From: Luzula sylvatica
Lineage: Eukaryota > Streptophyta > Magnoliopsida > Poales > Juncaceae
NCBI GenBank assembly: GCA_946800325.1
Contig: OX326958.1
Span: 71,731,264 to 71,795,263, forward strand
Length of the DNA: 64,000 bases
Reading direction: 5' to 3'
Part shown: positions 40,422-52,561 of the stretch, in pieces
Numbering within the stretch: the stretch's first letter is position 1
How the letters are laid out: every line of letters begins with the position of its first letter
Notes under the pieces: model-generated
Database searches by the model: none
Seen by the model: only the letters and a program-made list of their open reading frames with translations
Told to the model about the DNA's origin: nothing
Position numbers and translations under genes: made by a program

Positions 40422-41782
40422 ACAAATGATCTAAAAACACGTTATTTGAACTCCTCAAAGCGTTAAAATCTTGTTTTGAATCGAAAAACAAACTTTGTTA
40501 GTGTTTGTGAAATTTCGTGAATAGTTATGTAGTAAAAGATACGATACAACTGATCTAAAAACACCTTATTTGAACTCCTCAAAGCGTTAAAATCTTGTTT
40601 TGAATCGAAAAACAAACTTTCTTAGTGTTTGCAAAATTTGGTGAAAAGTTATGTAGTAAAAGATACGATACAAATGATCTAAAAACACGTTATTTGAACT
40701 CCTCAAAGTGTTACAATCTTGTTTTGAATCGAAAAACAAACGTTCTTAGTGTTTGTGAAATTTGGTGAAAAGTTATGTAGTAAAAGATACGATACAAATG
40801 ATCTAAAAACACGTGATTTGAACTCCTCAAAGCGTTAAAATCTTGTTTTGAATCGAAAAACAAACTTTGTTAGTGTTTGTGAAATTTGGTGAAAAGTTAT
40901 GTAGTAAAAGATACGATACAACTGATCCAAAAACATGTTTTTTGAACTCCTCAAAGCGTTAATATCTTGTTTTGAATCGAAAAACAAACTTTCTTAGTGT
41001 TTGTGAAATTTGGTGAAAAGTTTAGTAAAAGATACGACACAAATGATCTAAGAACACGTTATTTGAACTCCTCAAAGCGTTAAAATCTTGTTTTGAATCG
41101 AAAAACAAACTTTCTTAATGTTTGTGAAATTTGGTGAAAAGTTATGTAGTAAAAGATACGATACAAATGATCTAAAAACACGTTATTTGAACTCCTCAAA
41201 GCGTTAAAATCTTGTTTTGAATCGGAAAACAAACTTTGTTAGTGTTTGTGAAATTTGGTGAAAAGTTATGTAGTAGAAGATACGATATAACTGATCTAAA
41301 AACATGTTATTTGAACTGCTCAAAGCGTTAAAATCTTGTTTTGAATCGAAAAACAAACTTTCTTAGTGTTTGTGAAATTTGGTGAAAAGTTATGTAGTAA
41401 AAGATACGATACAAATGATCTGAAAACACGTGATTTGAACCCCTCAAAGCGTTAAAATCTTGTTTTGAATCGAAAAACAAACTTTGTTAGTGTTTGTGAA
41501 ATTGGGTGAAAAGTTATGTAGTAAAAGATACGATACAACTGGTCCAAAAACACATTATTTGAACTCCTCAAAGCGTTAAAATCTTGTTTTGAATCGAAAA
41601 ACAAACTTTCTTAGTGGTTGCGAAATTTGGTGAAAAGTTACGTAGTAAAAGATACGATACAAATGATCTAAAAACACGTTATTTGAACTCCTCAAAGCGT
41701 TAAAATCTTGTTTTGAATCGAAAAACAAACTTTGTTAGTGTTTGTGAAATTTCGTGAATAGTTATGTAGTAAAAGATACGAT
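37694..41782 (+). repeat. 33-monomer higher-order unit, first copy (305-337)
   Basis: This is the left copy of a 4,089-bp tandem duplication, 33 monomers of which one is 121 bp. Shared marks recur 4,089 bp later: GCGATAAAATC, GAAAAATAAAC, GTTGTGTAG, GAAATTTGATG, AAATTTATG, the 3-bp deletion (about 41022 to 45111) and TAGTAGAAG (41271 to 45360). The first 22 monomers overlap the second 38-monomer copy. Confidence 0.85.
40918..41038 (+). repeat. 121-bp monomer 331 with 3-bp deletion
   Basis: It has the same loss of AAG at monomer positions 106-108 as monomer 249. It is followed by the CTAAGAAC/CTTAATG monomer and then by a GGAAAAC monomer carrying TAGTAGAAG. Confidence 0.9.
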
Positions 41783-44700
41783 ACAACTGATCTAAAAACA
41801 CCTTATTTGAACTCCTCAAAGCGTTAAAATCTTGTTTTGAATCGAAAAACAAACTTTCTTAGTGTTTGCAAAATTTGGTGAAAAGTTATGTAGTAAAAGA
41901 TACGATACAAATGATCTAAAAACACGTTATTTGAACTCCTCAAAGTGTTACAATCTTGTTTTGAATCGAAAAACAAACGTTCTTAGTGTTTGTGAAATTT
42001 GGTGAAAAGTTATGTAGTAAAAGATACGATACAAATGATCTAAAAACACGTGATTTGAACTCCTCAAAGCGTTAAAATCTTGTTTTGAATCGAAAAACAA
42101 ACTTTGTTAGTGTTTGTGAAATTTGGTGAAAAGTTATGTAGTAAAAGATACGATACAACTGATCCAAAAACATGTTTTTTGAACTCCTCAAAGCGTTAAT
42201 ATCTTGTTTTGAATCGAAAAACAAACTTTCTTAGTGTTTGTGAAATTTGGTGAAAAGTTAAGTAGTAAAAGATACGACACAAATGATCTAAAAACACGTT
42301 ATTTGAACTCCTCAAAGCGTTAAAATCTTGTTTTGAATCGAAAAATAAACTTTCTTAGTGTTTGTGAAATTTGGTGAAAAGTTATGTAGTAAAAGATACG
42401 ATACAAATGATCTAAAAACACGTTATTTGAACTCCTCAAAGCGATAAAATCTTGTTTTGAATCGAAAAACAAACTTTCTTAGTGTTTGTGAAATTTGGTG
42501 AAAAGTTATGTAGTAAAAGATACGATACAAATGATCTAAAAACACATTATTTGAACTCCTCAAAGCGTTAAAATCTTGTTTTGAATCGAAAAACAAACTT
42601 TGTTAGTGTTTGTGAAATTTGGTGAAAAGTTATGTAGTAAAAGATACGATACAACTGATCCAAAAACATGTTTTTTGAACTCCTCAAAGCGTTAATATCT
42701 TGTTTTGAATCGAAAAACAAACTTTCTTAGTGTTTGTGAAATTTGGTGAAAAGTTAAGTAGTAAAAGATACGACACAAATGATCTAAAAACACGTTATTT
42801 GAACTCCTCAAAGCGTTAAAATCTTGTTTTGAATCGAAAAACAAACTTTCTTAGTGTTTGTGAAATTTGGTGAAAAGTTATGTAGTAAAAGATACGATAC
42901 AAATGATCTAAAAACACGTTATTTGAACTCCTCAAAGCGTTAAAATCTTGTTTTGAATCGAAAAACAAACTTTCTTAGTGTTTGTGAAATTTGGTGAAAA
43001 GTTAAGTAGTAAAAGATACGACACAAATGATCTAAAAACACGTTATTTGAACTCCTCAAAGCGTTAAAATCTTGTTTTGAATCGAAAAACAAACTTTCTT
43101 AGTGTTTGTGAAATTTGGTGAAAAGTTATGTAGTAAAAGATACGATACAAATGATCTAAAAACACATTATTTGAACTCCTCAAAGCGTTAAAATCTTGTT
43201 TTGAATCGAAAAACAAACTTTCTTAGTGTTTGTGAAATTTGGTGAAAAGTTGTGTAGTAAAAGATACGATACAACTGATCTAAAAACACATTATTTGAAC
43301 TCCTCAAAGCGTTAAAATCTTGTTTTGAATCGAAAAACAAACTTTCTTAGTGGTTGCGAAATTTGGTGAAAAGTTACGTAGTAAAAGATACGATACAAAT
43401 GATCTAAAAACACGTGATTTGAACTCCTCAAAGCGTTAAAATCTTGTTTTGAATCGAAAAACAAACTTTGTTAGTGTTTGTGAAATTTGATGAAAAGTTA
43501 TGTAGTAAAAGATACGATACAACTGATCTAAAAACACATTATTTGAACTCCTCAAAGCGTTAAAATCTTGTTTTGAATCGAAAAACAAACTTTCTTAGTG
43601 GTTGCGAAATTTGGTGAAAAGTTACGTAGTAAAAGATACGATACAAATGATCTAAAAACACGTTATTTGAACTCCTCAAAGCGTTAAAATCTTGTTTTGA
43701 ATCGAAAAACAAACTTTCTTAGTGTTTGTGAAATTTGGTGAAAAGTTAGGTAGTAAAAGATACGATACAAATGATCTAAAAACACGTTATTTGAACTCCT
43801 CAAAGCGTTAAAATCTTGTTTTGAATCGAAAAACAAACTTTGTTAGTGTTTGTGAAATTTGGTGAAAAGTGATGTAGTAAAAGATACGATACAACTGGTC
43901 TAAAAACACGTTATTTGAACTACTCAAAGCGCTAAAATCTTGTTTTGAATCGAAAAACAAACTTTCTTAGTGTTTGTGAAATTTGGTGAAAAGTTATGTA
44001 GTAAAAGATACGATACAAATGATCTAAAAACGCGTTATTTGAGCTCCTCAAAGCGTTAAAATCTTGTTTTGAATCGAAAAACAAACTTTGTTAGTGTTTG
44101 TGAAATTTGGTGAAAATTTATGTAGTAAAAGATACGATACAACTGATCTAAAAACACATTATTTGAACTCCTCAAATCGTTAAAATCTTGTTTTGAATCG
44201 AAAAACAAACTTTCTTAGTGGTTGCGAAATTTGGTGAAAAGTTACGTAGTAAAAGATACGATACAAATGATCTAAAAACACGTGATTTGAACTCCTCAAA
44301 GCGTTAAAATCTTGTTTTGAATCGAAAAACAAACTTTGTTAGTGTTTGTGAAATTTGGTGAAAAGTTATGTAGTAAAAGATACGATACAACTGATCTAAA
44401 AACACATTATTTGAACTCCTCAAAGCGTTAAAATCTTGTTTTGAATCGAAAAACAAACTTTCTTAGTGGTTGCGAAATTTGGTGAAAAGTTACGTAGTAA
44501 AAGATACGATACAAATGATCTAAAAACACGTTATTTGAACTCCTCAAAGCGTTAAAATCTTGTTTTGAATCGAAAAACAAACTTTGTTAGTGTTTGTGAA
44601 ATTTCGTGAATAGTTATGTAGTAAAAGATACGATACAACTGATCTAAAAACACCTTATTTGAACTCCTCAAAGCGTTAAAATCTTGTTTTGAATCGAAAA

Positions 44701-45871
44701 ACAAACTTTCTTAGTGTTTGCAAAATTTGGTGAAAAGTTATGTAGTAAAAGATACGATACAAATGATCTAAAAACACGTTATTTGAACTCCTCAAAGTGT
44801 TACAATCTTGTTTTGAATCGAAAAACAAACGTTCTTAGTGTTTGTGAAATTTGGTGAAAAGTTATGTAGTAAAAGATACGATACAAATGATCTAAAAACA
44901 CGTGATTTGAACTCCTCAAAGCGTTAAAATCTTGTTTTGAATCGAAAAACAAACTTTGTTAGTGTTTGTGAAATTTGGTGAAAAGTTATGTAGTAAAAGA
45001 TACGATACAACTGATCCAAAAACATGTTTTTTGAACTCCTCAAAGCGTTAATATCTTGTTTTGAATCGAAAAACAAACTTTCTTAGTGTTTGTGAAATTT
45101 GGTGAAAAGTTTAGTAAAAGATACGACACAAATGATCTAAGAACACGTTATTTGAACTCCTCAAAGCGTTAAAATCTTGTTTTGAATCGAAAAACAAACT
45201 TTCTTAATGTTTGTGAAATTTGGTGAAAAGTTATGTAGTAAAAGATACGATACAAATGATCTAAAAACACGTTATTTGAACTCCTCAAAGCGTTAAAATC
45301 TTGTTTTGAATCGGAAAACAAACTTTGTTAGTGTTTGTGAAATTTGGTGAAAAGTTATGTAGTAGAAGATACGATATAACTGATCTAAAAACATGTTATT
45401 TGAACTGCTCAAAGCGTTAAAATCTTGTTTTGAATCGAAAAACAAACTTTCTTAGTGTTTGTGAAATTTGGTGAAAAGTTATGTAGTAAAAGATACGATA
45501 CAAATGATCTGAAAACACGTGATTTGAACCCCTCAAAGCGTTAAAATCTTGTTTTGAATCGAAAAACAAACTTTGTTAGTGTTTGTGAAATTGGGTGAAA
45601 AGTTATGTAGTAAAAGATACGATACAACTGGTCCAAAAACACATTATTTGAACTCCTCAAAGCGTTAAAATCTTGTTTTGAATCGAAAAACAAACTTTCT
45701 TAGTGGTTGCGAAATTTGGTGAAAAGTTACGTAGTAAAAGATACGATACAAATGATCTAAAAACACGTTATTTGAACTCCTCAAAGCGTTAAAATCTTGT
45801 TTTGAATCGAAAAACAAACTTTGTTAGTGTTTGTGAAATTTCGTGAATAGTTATGTAGTAAAAGATACGAT
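41783..45871 (+). repeat. 33-monomer higher-order unit, second copy (338-370)
   Basis: This is the right copy of 37694-41782, starting at a CACCTTA anchor. The match ends at the next anchor (371). There monomer 372 has GCGTTACAATC instead of the GTGTTACAATC of monomer 339. No differences from the first copy were noticed at the diagnostic sites. Confidence 0.85.
45007..45127 (+). repeat. 121-bp monomer 364 with 3-bp deletion
   Basis: This is the copy of monomer 331 in the second 33-monomer unit, with the same GTTTAGTAAAAG reading and the same right-hand neighbours. Confidence 0.9.
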
Positions 45872-47235
45872 ACAACTGATCTAAAAACACCTTATTTGAA
45901 CTCCTCAAAGCGTTAAAATCTTGTTTTGAATCGAAAAACAAACTTTCTTAGTGTTTGCAAAATTTGGTGAAAAGTTATGTAGTAAAAGATACGATACAAA
46001 TGATCTAAAAACACGTTATTTGAACTCCTCAAAGCGTTACAATCTTGTTTTGAATCGAAAAACAAACTTTCTTAGTGTTTGTGAAATTTGGTGAAAAGTT
46101 ATGTAGTAAAAGATACGATACAAATGATCTAAAAACACGTTATTTGAACTCCTCAAAGCGTTAAAATCTAGTTTTGAATCGAAAAACAAACTTTCTTAGT
46201 GTTTGCGAAATTTGGTGAAAAGTTATGTAGTAAAAGATACGATACAAATGATCAAAAAACACGTTATTTGAACTCCTCAAAGCGTTAAAATCATGTTTTG
46301 AATCGAAAAACAAACTTTCTTAGTGTTTGTGAAATTTGGTGAAAAGTTAGGTAGTAAAAGATACGATACAAATGATCTAAAAACACGTTATTTGAACTCC
46401 TCAAAGCGTTAAAATCTTGTTTTGAATCGAAAAACAAACTTTGTTAGTGTTTGTGAAATTTGGTGAAAAGTGATGTAGTAAAAGATACGATACAACTGGT
46501 CTAAAAACACGTTATTTGAACTACTCAAAGCGCTAAAATCTTGTTTCGAATCGAAAAACAAACTTTCTTAGTGTTTGTGAAATTTGGTGAAAAGTTATGT
46601 AGTAAAAGATACGATACAAATAATCTAAAAACGCGTTATTTGAGCTCCTCAAAGCGTTAAAATCTTGTTTTGAATCGAAAAACAAACTTTCTTAGTGTTT
46701 GTGAAATTTGGTGAAAAGTTATGTAGTAAAAGATACGATACAACTGATCTAAAAACACATTATTTGAACTCCTCAAAGCGTTAAAATCTTGTTTTGAATC
46801 GAAAAACAAACTTTCTTAGTGGTTGCGAAATTTGGTGAAAAGTTACGTAGTAAAAGATACGATACAAATGATCTAAAAACACGTGATTTGAACTCCTCAA
46901 AGCGTTAAAATCTTGTTTTGAATCGAAAAACAAACTTTGTTAGTGTTTGTGAAATTTGGTGAAAAGTTATGTAGTAAAAGATACGATACAACTGATCTAA
47001 AAACACATTATTAGAACTCCTCAAAGCGTTAAAATCTTGTTTTGAATCGAAAAACAAACTTTCTTAGTGGTTGCGAAATTTGGTGAAAAGTTACGTAGTA
47101 AAAGATACGATACAAATGATCTAAAAACACGTTATTTGAACTCCTCAAAGCGTTAAAATCTTGTTTTGAATCGAAAAACAAACTTTGTTAGTGTTTGTGA
47201 AATTTCGTGAATAGTTATGTAGTAAAAGATACGAT

Positions 47236-47359
47236 ACAACTGATCTAAAAACACCTTATTTGAACTCCTCGAAGCGTTAAAATCTTGTTTTGAATCGAAA
47301 AACAAACTTTCTTAGTGTTTGCAAAATTTGGTGAAAAGTTAAGTAGTAAAAGATACGAC
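47236..47359 (+). repeat. Fusion monomer 382 marking a nine-monomer loss
   Basis: The head is the CACCTTA/GCAAAAT type, as in monomer 267, and the tail is TTAAGTAG followed by GACACAAAT, as in monomer 276. The switch lies between about 47321 and 47342. In the 38-monomer unit the same two types sit nine monomers apart. It also carries the private CTCGAAGCG. The same fusion occurs at 50333-50456 (monomer 407). Confidence 0.75.
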
Positions 47360-47607
47360 ACAAATGATCTAAAAACACGTTATTTGAACTCCTCAAAGCG
47401 TTAAAATCTTGTTTTGAATCGAAAAACAAACTTTCTTAGTGTTTGTGAAATTTGGTGAAAAGTTATGTAGTAAAAGATACGATACAAATGATCTAAAAAC
47501 ACATTATTTGAACTCCTCAAAGCGTTAAAATCTTGTTTTGAATCGAAAAACAAACTTTCTTAGTGTTTGTGAAATTTGGTGAAAAGTTGTGTAGTAAAAG
47601 ATACGAT

Positions 47608-47731
47608 ACAACTGATCTAAAAACACATTATTTGAACTCCTCAAAGCGTTAAAATCTTGTTTTGAATCGAAAAACAAACTTTGTTAGTGTTTGTGAAATT
47701 TCGTGAATAGTTATGTAGTAAAAGATACGAT
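47608..47731 (+). repeat. Fusion monomer 385 marking a ten-monomer loss
   Basis: A CACATTA head, as in monomers 350 and 410, is joined to a TTTGTT/TTTCGTGAATAG tail, as in monomers 360 and 420. The GTTGTGTAG monomer and the next CACCTTA anchor are two monomers apart here (384 to 386) but twelve apart in the neighbouring unit (409 to 421). That is a loss of ten monomers, 1,240 bp, with the register kept. Confidence 0.75.
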
Positions 47732-48103
47732 ACAACTGATCTAAAAACACCTTATTTGAACTCCTCAAAGCGTTAAAATCTTGTTTTGAATCGAAAAACA
47801 AACTTTCTTAGTGTTTGCAAAATTTGGTGAAAAGTTATGTAGTAAAAGATACGATACAAATGATCTAAAAACACGTTATTTGAACTCCTCAAAGTGTTAC
47901 AATCTTGTTTTGAATCGAAAAACAAACGTTCTTAGTGTTTGTGAAATTTGGTGAAAAGTTATGTAGTAAAAGATACGATACAAATGATCTAAAAACACGT
48001 GATTTGAACTCCTCAAAGCGTTAAAATCTTGTTTTGAATCGAAAAACAAACTTTGTTAGTGTTTGTGAAATTTGGTGAAAAGTTATGTAGTAAAAGATAC
48101 GAT

Positions 48104-48224
48104 ACAACTGATCCAAAAACATGTTTTTTGAACTCCTCAAAGCGTTAATATCTTGTTTTGAATCGAAAAACAAACTTTCTTAGTGTTTGTGAAATTTGGT
48201 GAAAAGTTTAGTAAAAGATACGAC
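48104..48224 (+). repeat. 121-bp monomer 389 with 3-bp deletion
   Basis: It has the same 3-bp loss as monomers 249, 331 and 364. It is followed by CTAAGAAC/CTTAATG and by TAGTAGAAG at 48457. Confidence 0.9.
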
Positions 48225-50332
48225 ACAAATGATCTAAGAACACGTTATTTGAACTCCTCAAAGCGTTAAAATCTTGTTTTGAATCGAAAAACAAACTTTC
48301 TTAATGTTTGTGAAATTTGGTGAAAAGTTATGTAGTAAAAGATACGATACAAATGATCTAAAAACACGTTATTTGAACTCCTCAAAGCGTTAAAATCTTG
48401 TTTTGAATCGGAAAACAAACTTTGTTAGTGTTTGTGAAATTTGGTGAAAAGTTATGTAGTAGAAGATACGATATAACTGATCTAAAAACATGTTATTTGA
48501 ACTGCTCAAAGCGTTAAAATCTTGTTTTGAATCGAAAAACAAACTTTCTTAGTGTTTGTGAAATTTGGTGAAAAGTTATGTAGTAAAAGATACGATACAA
48601 ATGATCTGAAAACACGTGATTTGAACCCCTCAAAGCGTTAAAATCTTGTTTTGAATCGAAAAACAAACTTTGTTAGTGTTTGTGAAATTGGGTGAAAAGT
48701 TATGTAGTAAAAGATACGATACAACTGGTCCAAAAACACATTATTTGAACTCCTCAAAGCGTTAAAATCTTGTTTTGAATCGAAAAACAAACTTTCTTAG
48801 TGGTTGCGAAATTTGGTGAAAAGTTACGTAGTAAAAGATACGATACAAATGATCTAAAAACACGTTATTTGAACTCCTCAAAGCGTTAAAATCTTGTTTT
48901 GAATCGAAAAACAAACTTTGTTAGTGTTTGTGAAATTTCGTGAATAGTTATGTAGTAAAAGATACGATACAACTGATCTAAAAACACCTTATTTGAACTC
49001 CTCAAAGCGTTAAAATCTTGTTTTGAATCGAAAAACAAACTTTCTTAGTGTTTGCAAAATTTGGTGAAAAGTTATGTAGTAAAAGATACGATACAAATGA
49101 TCTAAAAACACGTTATTTGAACTCCTCAAAGCGTTACAATCTTGTTTTGAATCGAAAAACAAACTTTCTTAGTGTTTGTGAAATTTGGTGAAAAGTTATG
49201 TAGTAAAAGATACGATACAAATGATCTAAAAACACGTTATTTGAACTCCTCAAAGCGTTAAAATCTAGTTTTGAATCGAAAAACAAACTTTCTTAGTGTT
49301 TGCGAAATTTGGTGAAAAGTTATGTAGTAAAAGATACGATACAAATGATCAAAAAACACGTTATTTGAACTCCTCAAAGCGTTAAAATCATGTTTTGAAT
49401 CGAAAAACAAACTTTCTTAGTGTTTGTGAAATTTGGTGAAAAGTTAGGTAGTAAAAGATACGATACAAATGATCTAAAAACACGTTATTTGAACTCCTCA
49501 AAGCGTTAAAATCTTGTTTTGAATCGAAAAACAAACTTTGTTAGTGTTTGTGAAATTTGGTGAAAAGTGATGTAGTAAAAGATACGATACAACTGGTCTA
49601 AAAACACGTTATTTGAACTACTCAAAGCGCTAAAATCTTGTTTCGAATCGAAAAACAAACTTTCTTAGTGTTTGTGAAATTTGGTGAAAAGTTATGTAGT
49701 AAAAGATACGATACAAATAATCTAAAAACGCGTTATTTGAGCTCCTCAAAGCGTTAAAATCTTGTTTTGAATCGAAAAACAAACTTTCTTAGTGTTTGTG
49801 AAATTTGGTGAAAAGTTATGTAGTAAAAGATACGATACAACTGATCTAAAAACACATTATTTGAACTCCTCAAAGCGTTAAAATCTTGTTTTGAATCGAA
49901 AAACAAACTTTCTTAGTGGTTGCGAAATTTGGTGAAAAGTTACGTAGTAAAAGATACGATACAAATGATCTAAAAACACGTGATTTGAACTCCTCAAAGC
50001 GTTAAAATCTTGTTTTGAATCGAAAAACAAACTTTGTTAGTGTTTGTGAAATTTGGTGAAAAGTTATGTAGTAAAAGATACGATACAACTGATCTAAAAA
50101 CACATTATTAGAACTCCTCAAAGCGTTAAAATCTTGTTTTGAATCGAAAAACAAACTTTCTTAGTGGTTGCGAAATTTGGTGAAAAGTTACGTAGTAAAA
50201 GATACGATACAAATGATCTAAAAACACGTTATTTGAACTCCTCAAAGCGTTAAAATCTTGTTTTGAATCGAAAAACAAACTTTGTTAGTGTTTGTGAAAT
50301 TTCGTGAATAGTTATGTAGTAAAAGATACGAT

Positions 50333-50456
50333 ACAACTGATCTAAAAACACCTTATTTGAACTCCTCGAAGCGTTAAAATCTTGTTTTGAATCGAAAAAC
50401 AAACTTTCTTAGTGTTTGCAAAATTTGGTGAAAAGTTAAGTAGTAAAAGATACGAC
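50333..50456 (+). repeat. Fusion monomer 407, second copy of the nine-monomer-loss joint
   Basis: It is identical in type to monomer 382: CACCTTA, CTCGAAGCG, GCAAAAT, then TTAAGTAG and GACACAAAT. This shows that the loss happened before the 371 and 396 units were duplicated. Confidence 0.75.
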
Positions 50457-52440
50457 ACAAATGATCTAAAAACACGTTATTTGAACTCCTCAAAGCGTTA
50501 AAATCTTGTTTTGAATCGAAAAACAAACTTTCTTAGTGTTTGTGAAATTTGGTGAAAAGTTATGTAGTAAAAGATACGATACAAATGATCTAAAAACACA
50601 TTATTTGAACTCCTCAAAGCGTTAAAATCTTGTTTTGAATCGAAAAACAAACTTTCTTAGTGTTTGTGAAATTTGGTGAAAAGTTGTGTAGTAAAAGATA
50701 CGATACAACTGATCTAAAAACACATTATTTGAACTCCTCAAAGCGTTAAAATCTTGTTTTGAATCGAAAAACAAACTTTCTTAGTGGTTGCGAAATTTGG
50801 TGAAAAGTTACGTAGTAAAAGATACGATACAAATGATCTAAAAACACGTGATTTGAACTCCTCAAAGCGTTAAAATCTTGTTTTGAATCGAAAAACAAAC
50901 TTTGTTAGTGTTTGTGAAATTTGATGAAAAGTTATGTAGTAAAAGATACGATACAACTGATCTAAAAACACATTATTTGAACTCCTCAAAGCGTTAAAAT
51001 CTTGTTTTGAATCGAAAAACAAACTTTCTTAGTGGTTGCGAAATTTGGTGAAAAGTTACGTAGTAAAAGATACGATACAAATGATCTAAAAACACGTTAT
51101 TTGAACTCCTCAAAGCGTTAAAATCTTGTTTTGAATCGAAAAACAAACTTTCTTAGTGTTTGTGAAATTTGGTGAAAAGTTAGGTAGTAAAAGATACGAT
51201 ACAAATGATCTAAAAACACGTTATTTGAACTCCTCAAAGCGTTAAAATCTTGTTTTGAATCGAAAAACAAACTTTGTTAGTGTTTGTGAAATTTGGTGAA
51301 AAGTGATGTAGTAAAAGATACGATACAACTGGTCTAAAAACACGTTATTTGAACTACTCAAAGCGCTAAAATCTTGTTTTGAATCGAAAAACAAACTTTC
51401 TTAGTGTTTGTGAAATTTGGTGAAAAGTTATGTAGTAAAAGATACGATACAAATGATCTAAAAACGCGTTATTTGAGCTCCTCAAAGCGTTAAAATCTTG
51501 TTTTGAATCGAAAAACAAACTTTGTTAGTGTTTGTGAAATTTGGTGAAAATTTATGTAGTAAAAGATACGATACAACTGATCTAAAAACACATTATTTGA
51601 ACTCCTCAAATCGTTAAAATCTTGTTTTGAATCGAAAAACAAACTTTCTTAGTGGTTGCGAAATTTGGTGAAAAGTTACGTAGTAAAAGATACGATACAA
51701 ATGATCTAAAAACACGTGATTTGAACTCCTCAAAGCGTTAAAATCTTGTTTTGAATCGAAAAACAAACTTTGTTAGTGTTTGTGAAATTTGGTGAAAAGT
51801 TATGTAGTAAAAGATACGATACAACTGATCTAAAAACACATTATTTGAACTCCTCAAAGCGTTAAAATCTTGTTTTGAATCGAAAAACAAACTTTCTTAG
51901 TGGTTGCGAAATTTGGTGAAAAGTTACGTAGTAAAAGATACGATACAAATGATCTAAAAACACGTTATTTGAACTCCTCAAAGCGTTAAAATCTTGTTTT
52001 GAATCGAAAAACAAACTTTGTTAGTGTTTGTGAAATTTCGTGAATAGTTATGTAGTAAAAGATACGATACAACTGATCTAAAAACACCTTATTTGAACTC
52101 CTCAAAGCGTTAAAATCTTGTTTTGAATCGAAAAACAAACTTTCTTAGTGTTTGCAAAATTTGGTGAAAAGTTATGTAGTAAAAGATACGATACAAATGA
52201 TCTAAAAACACGTTATTTGAACTCCTCAAAGTGTTACAATCTTGTTTTGAATCGAAAAACAAACGTTCTTAGTGTTTGTGAAATTTGGTGAAAAGTTATG
52301 TAGTAAAAGATACGATACAAATGATCTAAAAACACGTGATTTGAACTCCTCAAAGCGTTAAAATCTTGTTTTGAATCGAAAAACAAACTTTGTTAGTGTT
52401 TGTGAAATTTGGTGAAAAGTTATGTAGTAAAAGATACGAT

Positions 52441-52561
52441 ACAACTGATCCAAAAACATGTTTTTTGAACTCCTCAAAGCGTTAATATCTTGTTTTGAAT
52501 CGAAAAACAAACTTTCTTAGTGTTTGTGAAATTTGGTGAAAAGTTTAGTAAAAGATACGAC
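52441..52561 (+). repeat. 121-bp monomer 424 with 3-bp deletion
   Basis: This is the fifth and last monomer with the AAG loss. Later GATCC-type monomers (445, 475, 500) have the full TTAAGTAG. Confidence 0.9.

Larger units (their letters stand above)
45872..48968 (+). repeat. 25-monomer higher-order unit (371-395)
   Basis: This unit of 3,097 bp has anchors at 371, 382 and 386. It begins with the run GCGTTACAATC, TCTAG, GATCAAAAAACACG/TCATG, TGATG, TTCGAATCG, AAATAATC. That run is also found at 257-262, 295-300, 397-402 and 432-437. It contains two fusion monomers (382 and 385) and the 3-bp deletion monomer 389. It is a shortened relative of the 35-monomer unit that follows. Confidence 0.82.
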
